From Streptomyces omiyaensis (lineage in GTDB: Bacteria > Actinomycetota > Actinomycetes > Streptomycetales > Streptomycetaceae): a DNA stretch of 64,000 nt. The notes below the pieces were generated by a model, which saw nothing but the letters and a program-made list of their open reading frames with translations, was not told where the DNA came from and made no database searches. Where the stretch lies: the NCBI RefSeq assembly GCF_014650895.1, contig NZ_BMVV01000002.1, positions 496,001 through 560,000 on the forward strand, read 5' to 3'. The translations under genes were made by a program, and so were the position numbers. Positions 9,889-20,592 of this stretch are shown here, piece after piece; within the stretch, counting starts at the first letter, position 1, and each line of letters starts with the position of its first letter.

Positions 9889-10977
9889 ATGTCCACCACC
9901 GCGCTGAACGATCTCTTCCGGTACCCGATCGTGCAGGCCCCCATGGCGGGTGGCGCTTCCACTCCCGCGCTCGTCGGCGCCGTCGCCGCGGCGGGCGCGC
10001 TCGGCTTCCTCGCGGCCGGGTACAAGACGGCGGGCAGCCTGTACCAGGAGATCAAACAGGTCCGCGGGCTGACCGGACGGCCCTTCGGCGTCAACGTCTT
10101 CATGCCCGGGACCGGCCCCGGCGCCGACCCGGCGGCCATCGAGGTCTACCGCCACCAGCTCGCCGGGGAGGCCGGCTGGTACGACACCGCGCTCGGCGAG
10201 ACCGACGACGGCCGCGACGACGGGTACGAGTCCAAGCTGGCGATCCTCCTGGAGGACCCGGTCCCCGTCGTCTCCTTCACCTTCGGCTGCCCGAAACCCG
10301 AGACCTTCGAGGCCTTCGCCCGCGCCGGCACGTACACGATCGTCACCGTCACCTCCGCCGAGGAGGCCCGCACCGCCCTGGCAGCCGGGGCCGACGCGCT
10401 CTGCGTGCAGGGGGTCGAGGCGGGCGGCCACCAGGGTTCCCACCGCGACGACCCGGCCGACGAGCAGCCCGGCACCGGCCTCCTCGCCCTGCTGGGCGTG
10501 GTGCGGGAGACCACCGGACTGCCGCTGGTCGCCGCCGGCGGCCTCATGCGCGGCGCGCAGATCGCCGCCGTGCTCGCCGCCGGGGCCGCCGCCGCCCAGC
10601 TCGGCACCGCCTTCCTCGGCTGCCCCGAGTCCGGCGCCCACCCCCTGCACAAGCGGGCCCTGACCGATCCGCTCTTCACCCGCACCGCCCTCACCCGGGC
10701 CTTCTCCGGCCGCCCGGCCCGCGGGCTCGTCAACCGCTTCATGCGCGAGCACGGGCCGTACGCCCCCGCCGGCTACCCCGAGATCCACCACCTCACCGCC
10801 CCGCTGCGGAAGGCCGCCGCCGACGCGGGCGACGCCCAGGGCATGGCCCTGTGGGCGGGCCAGGGCCACCGTCTGGCCCGCGGGCTCCCCGCGGGGGAGC
10901 TCGTCGCGCTGCTCGCCGCCGAACTCGACACCGCCCTCACCGACCTCGCCGATCCGGCTCCCAGGAGTGCCTCATGA
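9889..10977 (+). CDS. Nitronate monooxygenase family FMN enzyme
   Basis: This 362-residue TIM-barrel flavoprotein belongs to the nitronate monooxygenase/2-nitropropane dioxygenase family, which oxidises alkyl nitronates such as propionate-3-nitronate. Family segments are QAPMAGGASTPALV near the N-terminus, FTFGCPKPE, VQGVEAGGHQGSH (the conserved histidine region) and AAGGLMRGAQIAAVLAAGA (FMN phosphate binding). CACGAT (9877-9882) lies 6 nt before the ATG and there is no Shine-Dalgarno sequence, so the message may be leaderless. The stop overlaps the rsmE start (ATGA), which couples the two translationally. Confidence 0.9.
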   Translation: MSTTALNDLFRYPIVQAPMAGGASTPALVGAVAAAGALGFLAAGYKTAGSLYQEIKQVRGLTGRPFGVNVFMPGTGPGADPAAIEVYRHQLAGEAGWYDTALGETDDGRDDGYESKLAILLEDPVPVVSFTFGCPKPETFEAFARAGTYTIVTVTSAEEARTALAAGADALCVQGVEAGGHQGSHRDDPADEQPGTGLLALLGVVRETTGLPLVAAGGLMRGAQIAAVLAAGAAAAQLGTAFLGCPESGAHPLHKRALTDPLFTRTALTRAFSGRPARGLVNRFMREHGPYAPAGYPEIHHLTAPLRKAAADAGDAQGMALWAGQGHRLARGLPAGELVALLAAELDTALTDLADPAPRSAS

Positions 10978-11717
10978 CCGCCCCCGTCTTCGTCGTCGAC
11001 GCCGTCCCCGGCGCCGGCACCTTCGTCCTGGAGGGGCCCGAGGGGCGGCACGCCGTCTCCGTGAAGCGGCTCCAGGCCGGCGAGGAGCTCGTCCTCGCCG
11101 ACGGCCGGGGCCGCTGGGCGGAGTGCGTGGTGCGGGCCGCCGAGGGCAAGGACCGGCTGACCGTCGAGGTGACCGCCGACCACGAGGACCCCGCGGAGGA
11201 GCCCCGGATCACCGTCGTCCAGGCACTGCCCAAGGGCGACCGGGGCGAGCTCGCCGTCGAGACCATGACCGAGACCGGCGTCGACGCGATCGTGCCCTGG
11301 GCCGCCTCCCGCTGCATCACCCAGTGGCGCGGCGACCGCGGCCTCAAGGCGCTCGCCAAGTGGCGCGCCACCGCCCGCGAGGCCGGCAAGCAGTCCCGCC
11401 GCACCCGCTTCCCGGAGGTCGCCGAGCTCGTGACCACCAAGCAGGCGGCCGCCCTCCTCGCCACCGCCGACTTCGCGGCCGTGCTGCACGAGGACCGCGA
11501 CCACCCCAGCGGCGCCCTCGCCACCGCCGGACTCCCGGCCGCCGGCTCGATCGTGCTGGTCGTCGGCCCCGAGGGCGGGGTCTCCCCGGAGGAGCTGGCC
11601 GTCTTCGAGGCGGCGGGCGCGAAGCCGTACCGGCTCGGCCGGAGCGTCCTGCGCACCTCCACGGCCGGCACGGCGGCCGCCGCGCTCGTCCTCGCCCGCA
11701 CCGGCCGCTGGAGCTGA
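10974..11717 (+). CDS. rsmE: 16S rRNA (uracil-1498-N3)-methyltransferase
   Basis: This 247-residue SPOUT methyltransferase modifies U1498 of 16S rRNA with S-adenosylmethionine. An N-terminal PUA-like part (GPEGRHAVSVKRLQAGEE) precedes the trefoil-knot domain with ALPKGDRGELAVETMTE, VVGPEGGVSPEE and LGRSVLRTSTAG, the family's cofactor-binding loops. The ATG at 10974 overlaps the TGA of the preceding gene by 4 bp. Pairing of rsmE with a flavin oxygenase has no obvious pathway logic; I infer only shared expression. Confidence 0.95.
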   Translation: MTAPVFVVDAVPGAGTFVLEGPEGRHAVSVKRLQAGEELVLADGRGRWAECVVRAAEGKDRLTVEVTADHEDPAEEPRITVVQALPKGDRGELAVETMTETGVDAIVPWAASRCITQWRGDRGLKALAKWRATAREAGKQSRRTRFPEVAELVTTKQAAALLATADFAAVLHEDRDHPSGALATAGLPAAGSIVLVVGPEGGVSPEELAVFEAAGAKPYRLGRSVLRTSTAGTAAAALVLARTGRWS

Positions 11718-11855
11718 CCCCGCCCGGGGGAGGGGAACGAGCGGGGGACCCGCCGTCCGAGCGCCGGGCGGCTCTTCCGGGCCGGCCCCCGTCCGGGGGA
11801 GGGAGCGAACGAGGGGACCCGCTGTCCGAGCACCGGGAGGCTTTTCTAGGCTGAC
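11718..11855 (+). repeat. Imperfect 69-bp tandem duplication in front of the AAA+ gene
   Basis: Copy A spans 11718-11786 and copy B 11787-11855; both share blocks such as CCGGGGGAGGG, GGGGACCCGC and GTCCGAGC in the same register. Copy B contains TAGGCT (11847-11852), placed 7 nt before the ATG at 11860, where copy A reads CCGGGC. The active -10 therefore exists only in the promoter-proximal copy. Confidence 0.75.
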
Positions 11856-11859
11856 CCCC

Positions 11860-13179
11860 ATGGCCGACGAGTCCCCCCTGATCCGCAGTCTGCGCGCCGC
11901 GGTCGCCGCCGCGCCCGGCGACGTTCCCCTCCGCCTCCACTTCGCCGAACTCCTCCTCGCGCAGGGGCGGAACGACGAGGCCGTCGCGGAGGCCGCCGCC
12001 GCCCTCCAGCACGCGCCGGGGGACGCGGACGCCCGGGCCCTGATGGTCCGCGCCATGGGGATGCCGCCGGTCCCGCCCGCCCCTGCGCCCGCTCCCGCGC
12101 CGGAGCCGCCCGCCCCCGCGCCGGAGCCGCCGGCCGCCGCGGAGCCGCCCGCGCCCGCCCCCGTACGGTCCGGGGCGAAGGACCCGTTCGACTGGGCCGC
12201 CGCCGAGGAGCAGGTGTCGGACCTGGTCGGGCCGCGCTTCCTGGACGAACCGCAGGCCGACGGCGGGGACGGCCCCGCCGGGGACGCCGCGGCCTGGGAC
12301 GTGGACGCCCCCGGAGCCGTACGCCTCGCCGACGTCGGCGGCATGACGGACGTCAAGGAGCGCCTGGAGGCCGCCTTCCTCGCGCCCATGCGCAACCCCG
12401 AACTCCGCCGGCTCTACGGCAAGTCGCTCCGCGGCGGCCTCCTCCTCTACGGCCCTCCCGGCTGCGGCAAGACCTTCATCGCCCGGGCCGTCGCCGGCGA
12501 ACTCGGCGCGAACTTCCTCACCGTCTCGCTCTCCGACGTCCTCGACATGTGGATCGGGGCCTCCGAGAAGAACATCCACGACATCTTCGAGACCGCCCGC
12601 CGGCAGGCCCCCTGCGTCGTCTTCCTCGACGAGCTGGACGCCCTCGGCGGCAAGCGCTCCCGCACCCACAGCAACGGGCTCCGCAACGTCGTCAACCAGC
12701 TCCTCACCGAGCTCGACGGCATCGCCTCCGGCGCCGGCAACGAGGGGATCTTCGTCCTCGCCGCCACCAACGTCCCCTGGGACGTCGACATCGCCCTCCG
12801 CCGCCCCGGCCGGCTCGACCGCACCCTGCTCGTGCTGCCGCCGGACGCGCCCGCCCGCGAGGCGATCCTCCGCTACCACCTGCGCGAGAGGCCCATCGAG
12901 GCCGTCGACCTCGGCAAGCTCGTCAAGGTCACCGAGGACTTCTCCGGCGCCGACCTCGCCCACCTGTGCGAGACCGCCGCCGAGACCGCCCTCCTCGACT
13001 CCGCCCGCACCGGCTCCGTCCGGCTCATCACCACCAAGGACCTGCTCGGCGCCGCCCGGCAGCTCCGGCCCTCCACCGAACCCTGGTTCGCCGCCGCCCG
13101 GAACGTCGCCATGTTCGCCAACGAGGGCGGTCTCTACGACGACCTCCTCGCCTACCTGAAGCGGAAGCGCAAGCTGTGA
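11860..13179 (+). CDS. AAA+ ATPase with TPR-like N-terminus
   Basis: This 439-residue protein has a short TPR-like helical N-terminus (residues 1-65), a proline/alanine-rich linker (about 68-105) and a single AAA module. The Walker A GPPGCGKT is at residues 198-205, a pore-loop-like MWIG at about 230-233, Walker B VVFLDELD at 253-260 and the second-region-of-homology segment RRPGRLDR near 314. This is the CDC48/FtsH/proteasomal ATPase type, but no protease domain is present, so it should be a remodelling or unfolding motor. The start is leaderless in appearance (TAGGCT, 7-nt spacer). It overlaps the next TPR membrane protein by 4 bp, which strongly suggests that protein is its partner. Confidence 0.88.
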   Translation: MADESPLIRSLRAAVAAAPGDVPLRLHFAELLLAQGRNDEAVAEAAAALQHAPGDADARALMVRAMGMPPVPPAPAPAPAPEPPAPAPEPPAAAEPPAPAPVRSGAKDPFDWAAAEEQVSDLVGPRFLDEPQADGGDGPAGDAAAWDVDAPGAVRLADVGGMTDVKERLEAAFLAPMRNPELRRLYGKSLRGGLLLYGPPGCGKTFIARAVAGELGANFLTVSLSDVLDMWIGASEKNIHDIFETARRQAPCVVFLDELDALGGKRSRTHSNGLRNVVNQLLTELDGIASGAGNEGIFVLAATNVPWDVDIALRRPGRLDRTLLVLPPDAPAREAILRYHLRERPIEAVDLGKLVKVTEDFSGADLAHLCETAAETALLDSARTGSVRLITTKDLLGAARQLRPSTEPWFAAARNVAMFANEGGLYDDLLAYLKRKRKL

Positions 13180-14276
13180 CCACGCCCACCGCACTGGCCA
13201 GGGCCGAGGCGCTCTACGAGGCCGGCCGGTACGAGCAGGCCGGGGAGCTCGCCGCCCGGCACCTCGCCGGCGACCCCGAGGACGCCGACGCCCTCACCCT
13301 GCTCGCCCGCTGCCGGCACCGGGCGGGCGACCACGCCACCGCCCTCGTCGCCGTCGAGCAGGCCCTGCGCTCCGAGCCCGAGCTGGTCATGGCGCACCTG
13401 ATGCGCACCCAGATCCTGCTCGCCCTCAAGCGGTACGGGGACGCCGAGGCCGCCGCCCACCGCGCCGTCGAGCTGGCCCCGCACTTCTGGGGCACCCACT
13501 ACGCGCTGGGCACCGCGCTCGCCACCACTGCCGAGGCGGGCCGCGGCCGCGACCGGGCCAGGACCGCCGCCGCCTACGAGGCCGCCCGCACCGCCGTCGC
13601 CCTCGGCCCCGAGGAGGACGCCGCCCACTTCCTCGTCGGCCTCACCGCCCAGCGGCGGGGCGACCACGCCACCGCCCGGCAGGCCTACGAGACGACCCTG
13701 CGGCTCAACCCGCAGAGCAGCGAGGCCCACAACAACCTCTCCCTGATCCGGCTGCGCCGCCGATGGCTGCGGCGCGGGGCCTGGACCCAGGCCGCCGAGG
13801 GCTTCGTCGCCTCCGCCGCGCTCGACCTCACCGACCGCAAGGCCCGCTTCAACCTGGAGGCGATGGCCTGGGGAACCGCCGCCGGCGCCCGCTGGGTCGC
13901 CCTGCTCGGCTTCATCGCCTCCGCCGTCGGCTCCGCCCCCGCCCGCACCGGGGCGACCGGAGCCGACGCCGTCGTGCCCTTCGCCCTCGGCGCGGCCGTG
14001 GTCGTCGGCTCCTGGGCCGGCTGGGCCGTGTGGATGGGACGCCGGGTGCCGCCCCGGCTGCGCCGCCCGCTGCTCCTCGTCGCCCGGACCTGCCGGCCGG
14101 TCCTCGCGATGGCCGCCGCCGTCGCCCTGCTCGGGCTGCACTCGGTCGCCACCATGGCGCTGTGGTCCCTCGACTCCGGGGTGGTCGCGGCCCTCGGCAC
14201 GGCGCTCTTCTGGGCCGTGATCATCACGTACTGGGTGAGCCGCACGGTCCTCAACCGGCGGATGCCCAAGGACTGA
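13176..14276 (+). CDS. TPR-repeat membrane protein, partner of the AAA+ ATPase
   Basis: This 366-residue protein starts at the GTG overlapping the TGA of the AAA+ gene (GTGA). Residues 1 to about 205 are tandem tetratricopeptide-type helical repeats (for example [19 protein letters not shown] and [19 protein letters not shown]). The C-terminal third has about four hydrophobic segments ([60 protein letters not shown]), so the TPR domain should face the cytoplasm with the C-terminus in the membrane. The ATPase has its own TPR-like N-terminus, so a membrane-tethered complex is a reasonable inference. No known function. Confidence 0.82.
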   Translation: MTTPTALARAEALYEAGRYEQAGELAARHLAGDPEDADALTLLARCRHRAGDHATALVAVEQALRSEPELVMAHLMRTQILLALKRYGDAEAAAHRAVELAPHFWGTHYALGTALATTAEAGRGRDRARTAAAYEAARTAVALGPEEDAAHFLVGLTAQRRGDHATARQAYETTLRLNPQSSEAHNNLSLIRLRRRWLRRGAWTQAAEGFVASAALDLTDRKARFNLEAMAWGTAAGARWVALLGFIASAVGSAPARTGATGADAVVPFALGAAVVVGSWAGWAVWMGRRVPPRLRRPLLLVARTCRPVLAMAAAVALLGLHSVATMALWSLDSGVVAALGTALFWAVIITYWVSRTVLNRRMPKD

Positions 14277-14336
14277 CCGGGGCCGCCGGATAGCATGCGC
14301 AGGTACTGACCACCCGAGGGCGAGGAGGCCCGGAGC

Positions 14337-14696
14337 ATGGCCGGAGAGCCGCAGAGCGACTGCCTGTTCTGCAAGATCGTGGCGGGGGAGGTGCCGGCGA
14401 CGCTCGTCCGCGAGACCGAGACCACGCTGGCCTTCCGCGACATCAACCCGCAGGCGCCCACCCACGTGCTCGTCATCCCGCGCCTCCACTACCCGGACGC
14501 CGCCTCGCTCGCCGCCGCCGCGCCGAGCGTCGCCGCCGACGTGCTGCGCGAGGCCGGCGAGGTCGCCGAGCAGGAGAAGATCGACGGCAGCGGCTACCGG
14601 ATCGTGCTCAACACCGGCGCCGGCGCCGGCCAGACCGTCTTCCACGCGCACGCGCACGTGCTGGGCGGCCGCGGTCTCAACTGGCCCCCCGGATAG
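14337..14696 (+). CDS. HIT-family (histidine triad) nucleotide-binding protein
   Basis: This 119-residue protein has [12 protein letters not shown] near the start and the histidine triad HAHAHVLGG near the end, which define the HINT branch of purine nucleoside phosphoramidases and nucleotide hydrolases. GAGGAGG lies about 8 nt before the ATG, and a TAGCAT -10-like hexamer (14285-14295 region) sits further upstream. It heads an operon with rnz (4-nt gap) and the adenine deaminase gene (overlapping), a set concerned with nucleotide and RNA turnover. Confidence 0.93.
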   Translation: MAGEPQSDCLFCKIVAGEVPATLVRETETTLAFRDINPQAPTHVLVIPRLHYPDAASLAAAAPSVAADVLREAGEVAEQEKIDGSGYRIVLNTGAGAGQTVFHAHAHVLGGRGLNWPPG

Positions 14697-14700
14697 CCAC

Positions 14701-15606
14701 GTGTCCGTCCGCGAACTGGTCGTCCTCGGCACCGCCAGCCAGGTCCCGACCCGCCACCGCAACCACAACGGGTACCTGCTCCGCTGGGACGGCCACGGCC
14801 TCCTCTTCGACCCCGGGGAGGGCACCCAGCGGCAGATGCTGCGGGCCGGGGTCGCCGCGCACGACCTGGACCGGATCTGCGTCACGCACTTCCACGGCGA
14901 CCACTCGCTGGGCCTGGCCGGGGTGATCCAGCGGATCAACCTCGACCAGGTCCCGCACCCCGTCACCGCCCACTACCCGGCGAGCGGGCAGCACTTCTTC
15001 GAGCGGCTGCGGTACGCCACCGCCTACCGCGAGACCGTGCGGCTGACCGAGGCGCCGGTCGCGGAGGACGGCACCCTCGCCGTCACCGACGCCTTCACCC
15101 TGGAGGCCCGCCGGCTCTCCCACCCCGTCGAGTCCTTCGGCTACCGGCTGACCGAGCCCGACGGACGCCGGCTGCTGCCCGAACGCCTCGCCGCGCACGG
15201 CATCAAGGGCCCCGACGCGGGCCGGATCCAGCGCGAGGGCGCCCTCGGCGGCGTCACCCTGGAGGAGGTGAGCGAGGTCCGGCACGGCCAGCGCTTCGCC
15301 TTCGTCATGGACACCCGGCTCTGCGACGGCGTCCACGCCCTCGCGGAGGGCGCCGACATGCTCGTCATCGAGTCGACCTTCCTCGACGCGGACGTCCGGC
15401 TCGCCGAGGACCACGGCCACCTGACCGCCGGACAGGCCGCCGCCGTCGCCCGCGACGCGGGCGTCCGCCACCTCGTCCTCACCCACTTCTCGCAGCGCTA
15501 CTCCGACCCGTCGGAATTCGAACGGCAGGCCAGGGCCGCCGGATTCGAGGGCGAACTGAGCATTGCCCAGGACCTCATGAGGGTCCCCGTACCGAAACGA
15601 ACGTGA
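14701..15606 (+). CDS. rnz: Ribonuclease Z (tRNA 3'-endonuclease)
   Basis: This 301-residue MBL-fold nuclease removes 3' trailers from tRNA precursors. The N-terminus [20 protein letters not shown] and the metal motif [11 protein letters not shown] are characteristic of RNase [12 protein letters not shown] and the C-terminal THFSQRY supply further ligands, and a DTRLCDG segment holds the Asp. It starts with GTG 4 nt after the HIT gene and its stop overlaps the next start by 4 bp. Confidence 0.94.
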   Translation: MSVRELVVLGTASQVPTRHRNHNGYLLRWDGHGLLFDPGEGTQRQMLRAGVAAHDLDRICVTHFHGDHSLGLAGVIQRINLDQVPHPVTAHYPASGQHFFERLRYATAYRETVRLTEAPVAEDGTLAVTDAFTLEARRLSHPVESFGYRLTEPDGRRLLPERLAAHGIKGPDAGRIQREGALGGVTLEEVSEVRHGQRFAFVMDTRLCDGVHALAEGADMLVIESTFLDADVRLAEDHGHLTAGQAAAVARDAGVRHLVLTHFSQRYSDPSEFERQARAAGFEGELSIAQDLMRVPVPKRT

Positions 15607-16598
15607 ACATGCCCGTCCCCAAGGCCGAACTGCACCTCCACATCGAAGGCACCCTCGAACCCGAGCTGGCCTTCGCCCTCGCCGCCCGCAACGGCGTCAC
15701 CCTGCCCTACGCGGACGCCGGGGAACTGCGCGCCGCCTACCGCTTCGGCGACCTCCAGTCCTTCCTGGACCTCTACTACGCCCTCATGGCGGTCCTGCGC
15801 ACCCCCGAGGACTTCACCGACCTCGCCGACGCCTACCTGGAGCGGGCCGCCGCCCAGGGCGTCCGGCACGCCGAGATCTTCTTCGACCCGCAGGCCCACA
15901 CCGCCCGCGGCGTCCCCCTCGGCGCGGTGATCGAGGGCCTGTCCGCCTCCCTCGACCGTGCCGAGGAGCGGTACGGGATCTCCACCCGGCTCATCCTGTG
16001 CTTCCTGCGCGACGAGTCCGCCGAGTCGGCGCTCGCCACCCTGGAGGCCGCGAAGCCCCACCTCCACCGGATCACCGGCGTCGGCCTCGACTCGGCCGAG
16101 GCCGGGCACCCGCCGGCGAAGTTCCGCGCGGTGTACGAGGAGGCCGCCCGGCTCGGCCTGCGCCGGGTCGCGCACGCGGGCGAGGAGGGACCGGCGGAGT
16201 ACGTCCGGGAGGCCCTCGACGTCCTCGGCGTGGAACGGATCGACCACGGACTGCGCTGCATGGAGGACCCGGAGCTCGTCGAGCGCCTCGTCCGCGAGCG
16301 GATCCCGCTCACCCTCTGCCCGCTGTCGAACGTCCGGCTCCGGGTGATCGACACCCTCGCCGACCATCCGCTGCGGGCCATGCTGGACGCGGGGCTCCTG
16401 GTCACCGTCAACTCCGACGACCCCGCCTACTTCGGCGGCTACGTCGGCGACAACTACGACGGGGTGCGGGACGCCCTCGGGCTCTCCCCGGAGCAGTTGC
16501 GGGTCCTGGCGCGGCACTCCTTCGAGGCGTCCTTCCTCGACGACGACGAGCCCCGTCGCGCGCGCTACCTCGCCGAAGTGGCCGCCTACGCCTTCTGA
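15603..16598 (+). CDS. Adenine deaminase (adenosine deaminase superfamily)
   Basis: This 331-residue amidohydrolase has the metal motif H11-L-H13 ([15 protein letters not shown]), HAGEEGP with H191 and E194, and D272-D273 in [13 protein letters not shown]. The [16 protein letters not shown] and DPAYFGGY segments match bacterial adenine deaminases of the Pseudomonas aeruginosa PA0148 type as I remember them, and differ from adenosine deaminase, where the first motif is usually HxHLDG. The likely reaction is adenine to hypoxanthine plus ammonia in purine salvage. The GTG at 15603 overlaps the rnz TGA; the ATG at 15609 is an alternative. The generic name adenosine deaminase will be common in databases. 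Confidence 0.88.
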   Translation: MNMPVPKAELHLHIEGTLEPELAFALAARNGVTLPYADAGELRAAYRFGDLQSFLDLYYALMAVLRTPEDFTDLADAYLERAAAQGVRHAEIFFDPQAHTARGVPLGAVIEGLSASLDRAEERYGISTRLILCFLRDESAESALATLEAAKPHLHRITGVGLDSAEAGHPPAKFRAVYEEAARLGLRRVAHAGEEGPAEYVREALDVLGVERIDHGLRCMEDPELVERLVRERIPLTLCPLSNVRLRVIDTLADHPLRAMLDAGLLVTVNSDDPAYFGGYVGDNYDGVRDALGLSPEQLRVLARHSFEASFLDDDEPRRARYLAEVAAYAF

Positions 16599-16664
16599 GC
16601 CCTCCGGCGCCCCGCCGCCCCGCTGCGGTCCCGCCGTTCCGTCGGGCGCGGGCCCGGGGCGGGG

Positions 16665-18002
16665 TCAGGGGGTCTGGGAGGGGCGGGCGAGGCGGAAGGC
16701 GGATCGGGTGGGGCGGCGCGCGGACACCGGCGGCGCGATGGCCGCGATCTCCTGCTCCGGCGCGCCGACCTGGGGCACCAGCGCCGTCGGAGCCGGCGTC
16801 GCGCCCGCCACGAAGGCCGCGGGCGCGCCCCCGCGGCGGTGGACGGAGCCCGGTACCAGGGGGCGGCCGGAGGCGTGCCGGGCGACCGCCGTCAGGGGCG
16901 CCGCCACCAGGAGCAGCAGGCCGCCGAGGACCGCGCCCATGCCCGGATAGCCCGCCGTCTCGGCGAGGACGCTGCCGGCGACCGGGCCGCAGGCGGTGCC
17001 GAGGGAGGAGGCCGAGCCGACCAGGACCGCCCACCGGCCGCGCGGGTCGAGGGAGGCGGCGAGGCCGAGGAGGTAGGAGAGGACGACGGGGTAGACGGTG
17101 TTCCAGAGGATCTCGCCGCCGGCGAAGGTGGCGAGGCCGCGGGCGTTCGAGCTGAGCAGCACGCAGAGGGCGATGAGGACCGTGCCCGCGCCGATCGGGA
17201 CCGCCCGGCCGAGCCGGGAGCCCAGGGCGCCCGCCGCCGTGACCCCGGCGAGGCCCGCGCCGAGCGCCAGCGCGAAGACGGCGCCGACCGTGACCTCGGA
17301 GAGACCGGCCTGCCCGGTGCCGATGCGGCCGCTCACGCCCCACAGGGCGTTCTGGGCGAGGGACCAGCACAGGATGCCGCCGGCGAGCACGGCGCCGGCC
17401 CGGCGGTACGGCAGCGGACCCGCGGCCCTCGCGGCGGGGGCGCCGTCCCGCGCGCGGGGGGCGCCCGGCAGCCGCCCGGTGACCGGCCAGACCAGGACCG
17501 CCGCGCCGGCGAGCGCCAGCAGCGGCAGGGAGTGGCCGCCGCCGAGCCGCGGCAGCGTCAGGTACAGCGCGCCGGCCGTGGCGGAGACCGAGAGCAGGCC
17601 CAGCGTGGAGGCGCGGTGCGGGTCCGGCTGCCCGGCGATCCCGGAGGCCGCGACGGCCGTCGCCGTGCCCGAGCCGAAGCCGCCGAGGACCACACCGGCG
17701 ACGACCAGCGGCAGGGTGCCGGTCGCGGCGGCGGAGCCGTACCCCAGGGCCATGGCGAGGAGTCCGAGGCGGGCGGCCCGGCGCGGGCCGATCCGTTCGA
17801 CGCGTGCGGCGAGGGTGAAACCGGCGGAGGCGGAGCCGAGCAGGAGCACCGAGCCGACCAGGCCGGCCTGGGACGGGCCGAGGCCGAGTCCGGCGGCGAG
17901 CCGGCCGACGACGGTCGGCAGCAGGTACGGGGCGAGGTATCCGGCCGTGAAGAGGGCGACGAGGGCGGCGAGGGCCCCCCGGGCGCGCGGGCGCGACGGC
18001 AT
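16665..18002 (-). CDS. MFS transporter
   Basis: This 445-residue protein has 12 predicted hydrophobic spans in a major-facilitator layout, beginning ALAALVALFTAGYLAPYLLP, with a soluble alanine-rich C-terminal tail. The GSVLLLGSASAGFTLAARVER region takes the place of motif A. The substrate is unknown; no drug-pump signature is clear. The ATG at 18002 is preferred because hydrophobic homology starts there; an open extension to 18134 is possible and no good Shine-Dalgarno sequence supports either. It converges with the adenine deaminase gene and is divergent from the PfkB kinase gene. Confidence 0.82.
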   Translation of the reverse strand: MPSRPRARGALAALVALFTAGYLAPYLLPTVVGRLAAGLGLGPSQAGLVGSVLLLGSASAGFTLAARVERIGPRRAARLGLLAMALGYGSAAATGTLPLVVAGVVLGGFGSGTATAVAASGIAGQPDPHRASTLGLLSVSATAGALYLTLPRLGGGHSLPLLALAGAAVLVWPVTGRLPGAPRARDGAPAARAAGPLPYRRAGAVLAGGILCWSLAQNALWGVSGRIGTGQAGLSEVTVGAVFALALGAGLAGVTAAGALGSRLGRAVPIGAGTVLIALCVLLSSNARGLATFAGGEILWNTVYPVVLSYLLGLAASLDPRGRWAVLVGSASSLGTACGPVAGSVLAETAGYPGMGAVLGGLLLLVAAPLTAVARHASGRPLVPGSVHRRGGAPAAFVAGATPAPTALVPQVGAPEQEIAAIAPPVSARRPTRSAFRLARPSQTP

Positions 18003-18108
18003 GGGCGTTCCAGGAACTGAACGGGGGAATGAGACGGCGCCCGGTGATCCACGGGGTCGCGGCACCATGTGTATCAAGCAACCGAATGAGCGGAGAAGGT
18101 GCTCTCCC

Positions 18109-18140
18109 CCGATTCGTCCTGTGAGACGGGACACAATCGG
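18109..18140. promoter_or_regulatory. Imperfect inverted repeat between MFS and PfkB genes
   Basis: CCGATT (18109-18114) pairs with AATCGG (18135-18140), and GTCC inside the first arm pairs with GGAC in the second. It lies in the 270-bp divergent gap, a plausible operator; no regulator gene is adjacent. Confidence 0.35.
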
Positions 18141-18271
18141 TTTGGGAGGTGTGGGCCGGGGTAAGCGGGGGCGTTCCGTCGCGTCACCCCCGTCACCCCG
18201 ACCCCATCGGGCACACTGTCCGGATCGGCACCCGGTGCCGATCCCGCCGCACCACGACCGGGGAGTTCGCC

Positions 18272-19438
18272 GTGAGCACAGCCAGCGGAGACCAGCGCGG
18301 AGAGCCGTACGGAGGCCAGCGCGCAGACCGGCGCGGGGCGCCGCCGCAGGGGGACCGGCCCGTCGACCCGCTGGAGACGGTCCGCGAGCCCGCCGACCCG
18401 GCCTGCGACGTCTTCCTGACCGGCACCGTCTTCCTCGACATCATCTTCACCGGCCTCGACAGCGCCCCCGTCCGCGGCACCGAGTCCTGGGCCCGCGGCA
18501 TGGGCTCCAGCCCCGGCGGCGTCGCCAACATGGCCACCGCCCTCGCCCGCCTCGGCCTGCGCACCTCCCTCGCCGCCGCCTTCGGCGACGACCACTACGG
18601 CGAGTACTGCTGGGACGCCCTCGCCCAGGGCGAGGGCATCGACCTCTCGCTCTCCCGCACCGTCGAGGGCTGGCACTCCCCGGTCACCGTCTCCATGGCC
18701 TACGAGGGCGAGCGGACGATGGTCTCCCACGGCCACGAGGCCCCCCGCCCCGACGGCGACGCCACGGTCCGCCCGCCGCTGGCCCGGGCCGCGGTCGCCT
18801 CCCTCGCCCCCGGCCGCGCCGAGGAGTGGGTGGCCCGGGCCGCCCGGGACGGGGCCAAGGTCTTCGCCGACGTCGGCTGGGACGACACCGGCCGCTGGGA
18901 CCTGACCGGCCTGACCGACCTGGAGCACTGCGAGGCCTTCCTGCCCAACGCCGCCGAGGCGATGCGCTACACCCGCACCGACTGCCCCCGCGCGGCCGCC
19001 CGCGCGCTCGCCGAGAAGGTCCGCTACGCGGTCGTCACCCTCGGTGCCGAGGGCGCCTACGCCGTCGACGGCGCCACCGGCGAGACCGCCGAGGTCCCCG
19101 CCATCCGCGTCGAGGCCCTCGATCCGACCGGCGCCGGCGACGTCTTCGTCGCCGGGTTCGTCACCGGCACCCTCGCCGACTGGCCGCTCGCCGACCGCCT
19201 GGCCTTCGCCGGCCTCACCGCCGCCCTCTCCGTCCAGGAGTTCGGCGGCTCCCTCTCCGCCCCGACCTGGGCCGAGATCGCCGCCTGGTGGCAGCGCGTC
19301 CAGCACGACGGCCGCCAGGACCCCGAGCCGCTGCGCGCCCGCTACGCCTTCCTGGAGGGCCTCCTGCCGGCCCCCGCCCGTCCCTGGCCGCCCCGCCGCG
19401 CGGTGCCGACCATCGGCTTCCGGGCGGCCGTCCCGTAA
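18272..19438 (+). CDS. PfkB-family carbohydrate kinase
   Basis: This 388-residue ribokinase-fold protein phosphorylates a sugar or nucleoside that cannot be named from sequence. Signature 1 is in SSPGGVANMATALARLG, and signature 2 DPTGAGDVFVAGF carries the catalytic Asp and anion hole. The first 45 residues are polar and low-complexity, outside the fold. The GTG at 18272 follows GGGGAG (18260-18265) by 6 nt. No sugar transporter or regulator is adjacent, so it may be a stand-alone housekeeping kinase. Confidence 0.88.
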   Translation: MSTASGDQRGEPYGGQRADRRGAPPQGDRPVDPLETVREPADPACDVFLTGTVFLDIIFTGLDSAPVRGTESWARGMGSSPGGVANMATALARLGLRTSLAAAFGDDHYGEYCWDALAQGEGIDLSLSRTVEGWHSPVTVSMAYEGERTMVSHGHEAPRPDGDATVRPPLARAAVASLAPGRAEEWVARAARDGAKVFADVGWDDTGRWDLTGLTDLEHCEAFLPNAAEAMRYTRTDCPRAAARALAEKVRYAVVTLGAEGAYAVDGATGETAEVPAIRVEALDPTGAGDVFVAGFVTGTLADWPLADRLAFAGLTAALSVQEFGGSLSAPTWAEIAAWWQRVQHDGRQDPEPLRARYAFLEGLLPAPARPWPPRRAVPTIGFRAAVP

Positions 19439-19543
19439 ACCGCTTCGGGCACACGGCCACCAGGTCGTACGCTGGGACGCGAGAGGTTGTCGAGCAGCGA
19501 GAACCCCGCAGCAGGAGGTATGCGCAGGCCAGAGTGCCGGCCC

Positions 19544-20581
<1,038 letters not shown>

Positions 20582-20592
20582 AAGCACCGCAC

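Noticed and set aside
6739..10869. A 1376-codon open frame on the minus strand
   Set aside because: Only its last 245 codons are the MBL hydrolase; the rest is antisense to hrcA and dnaJ.
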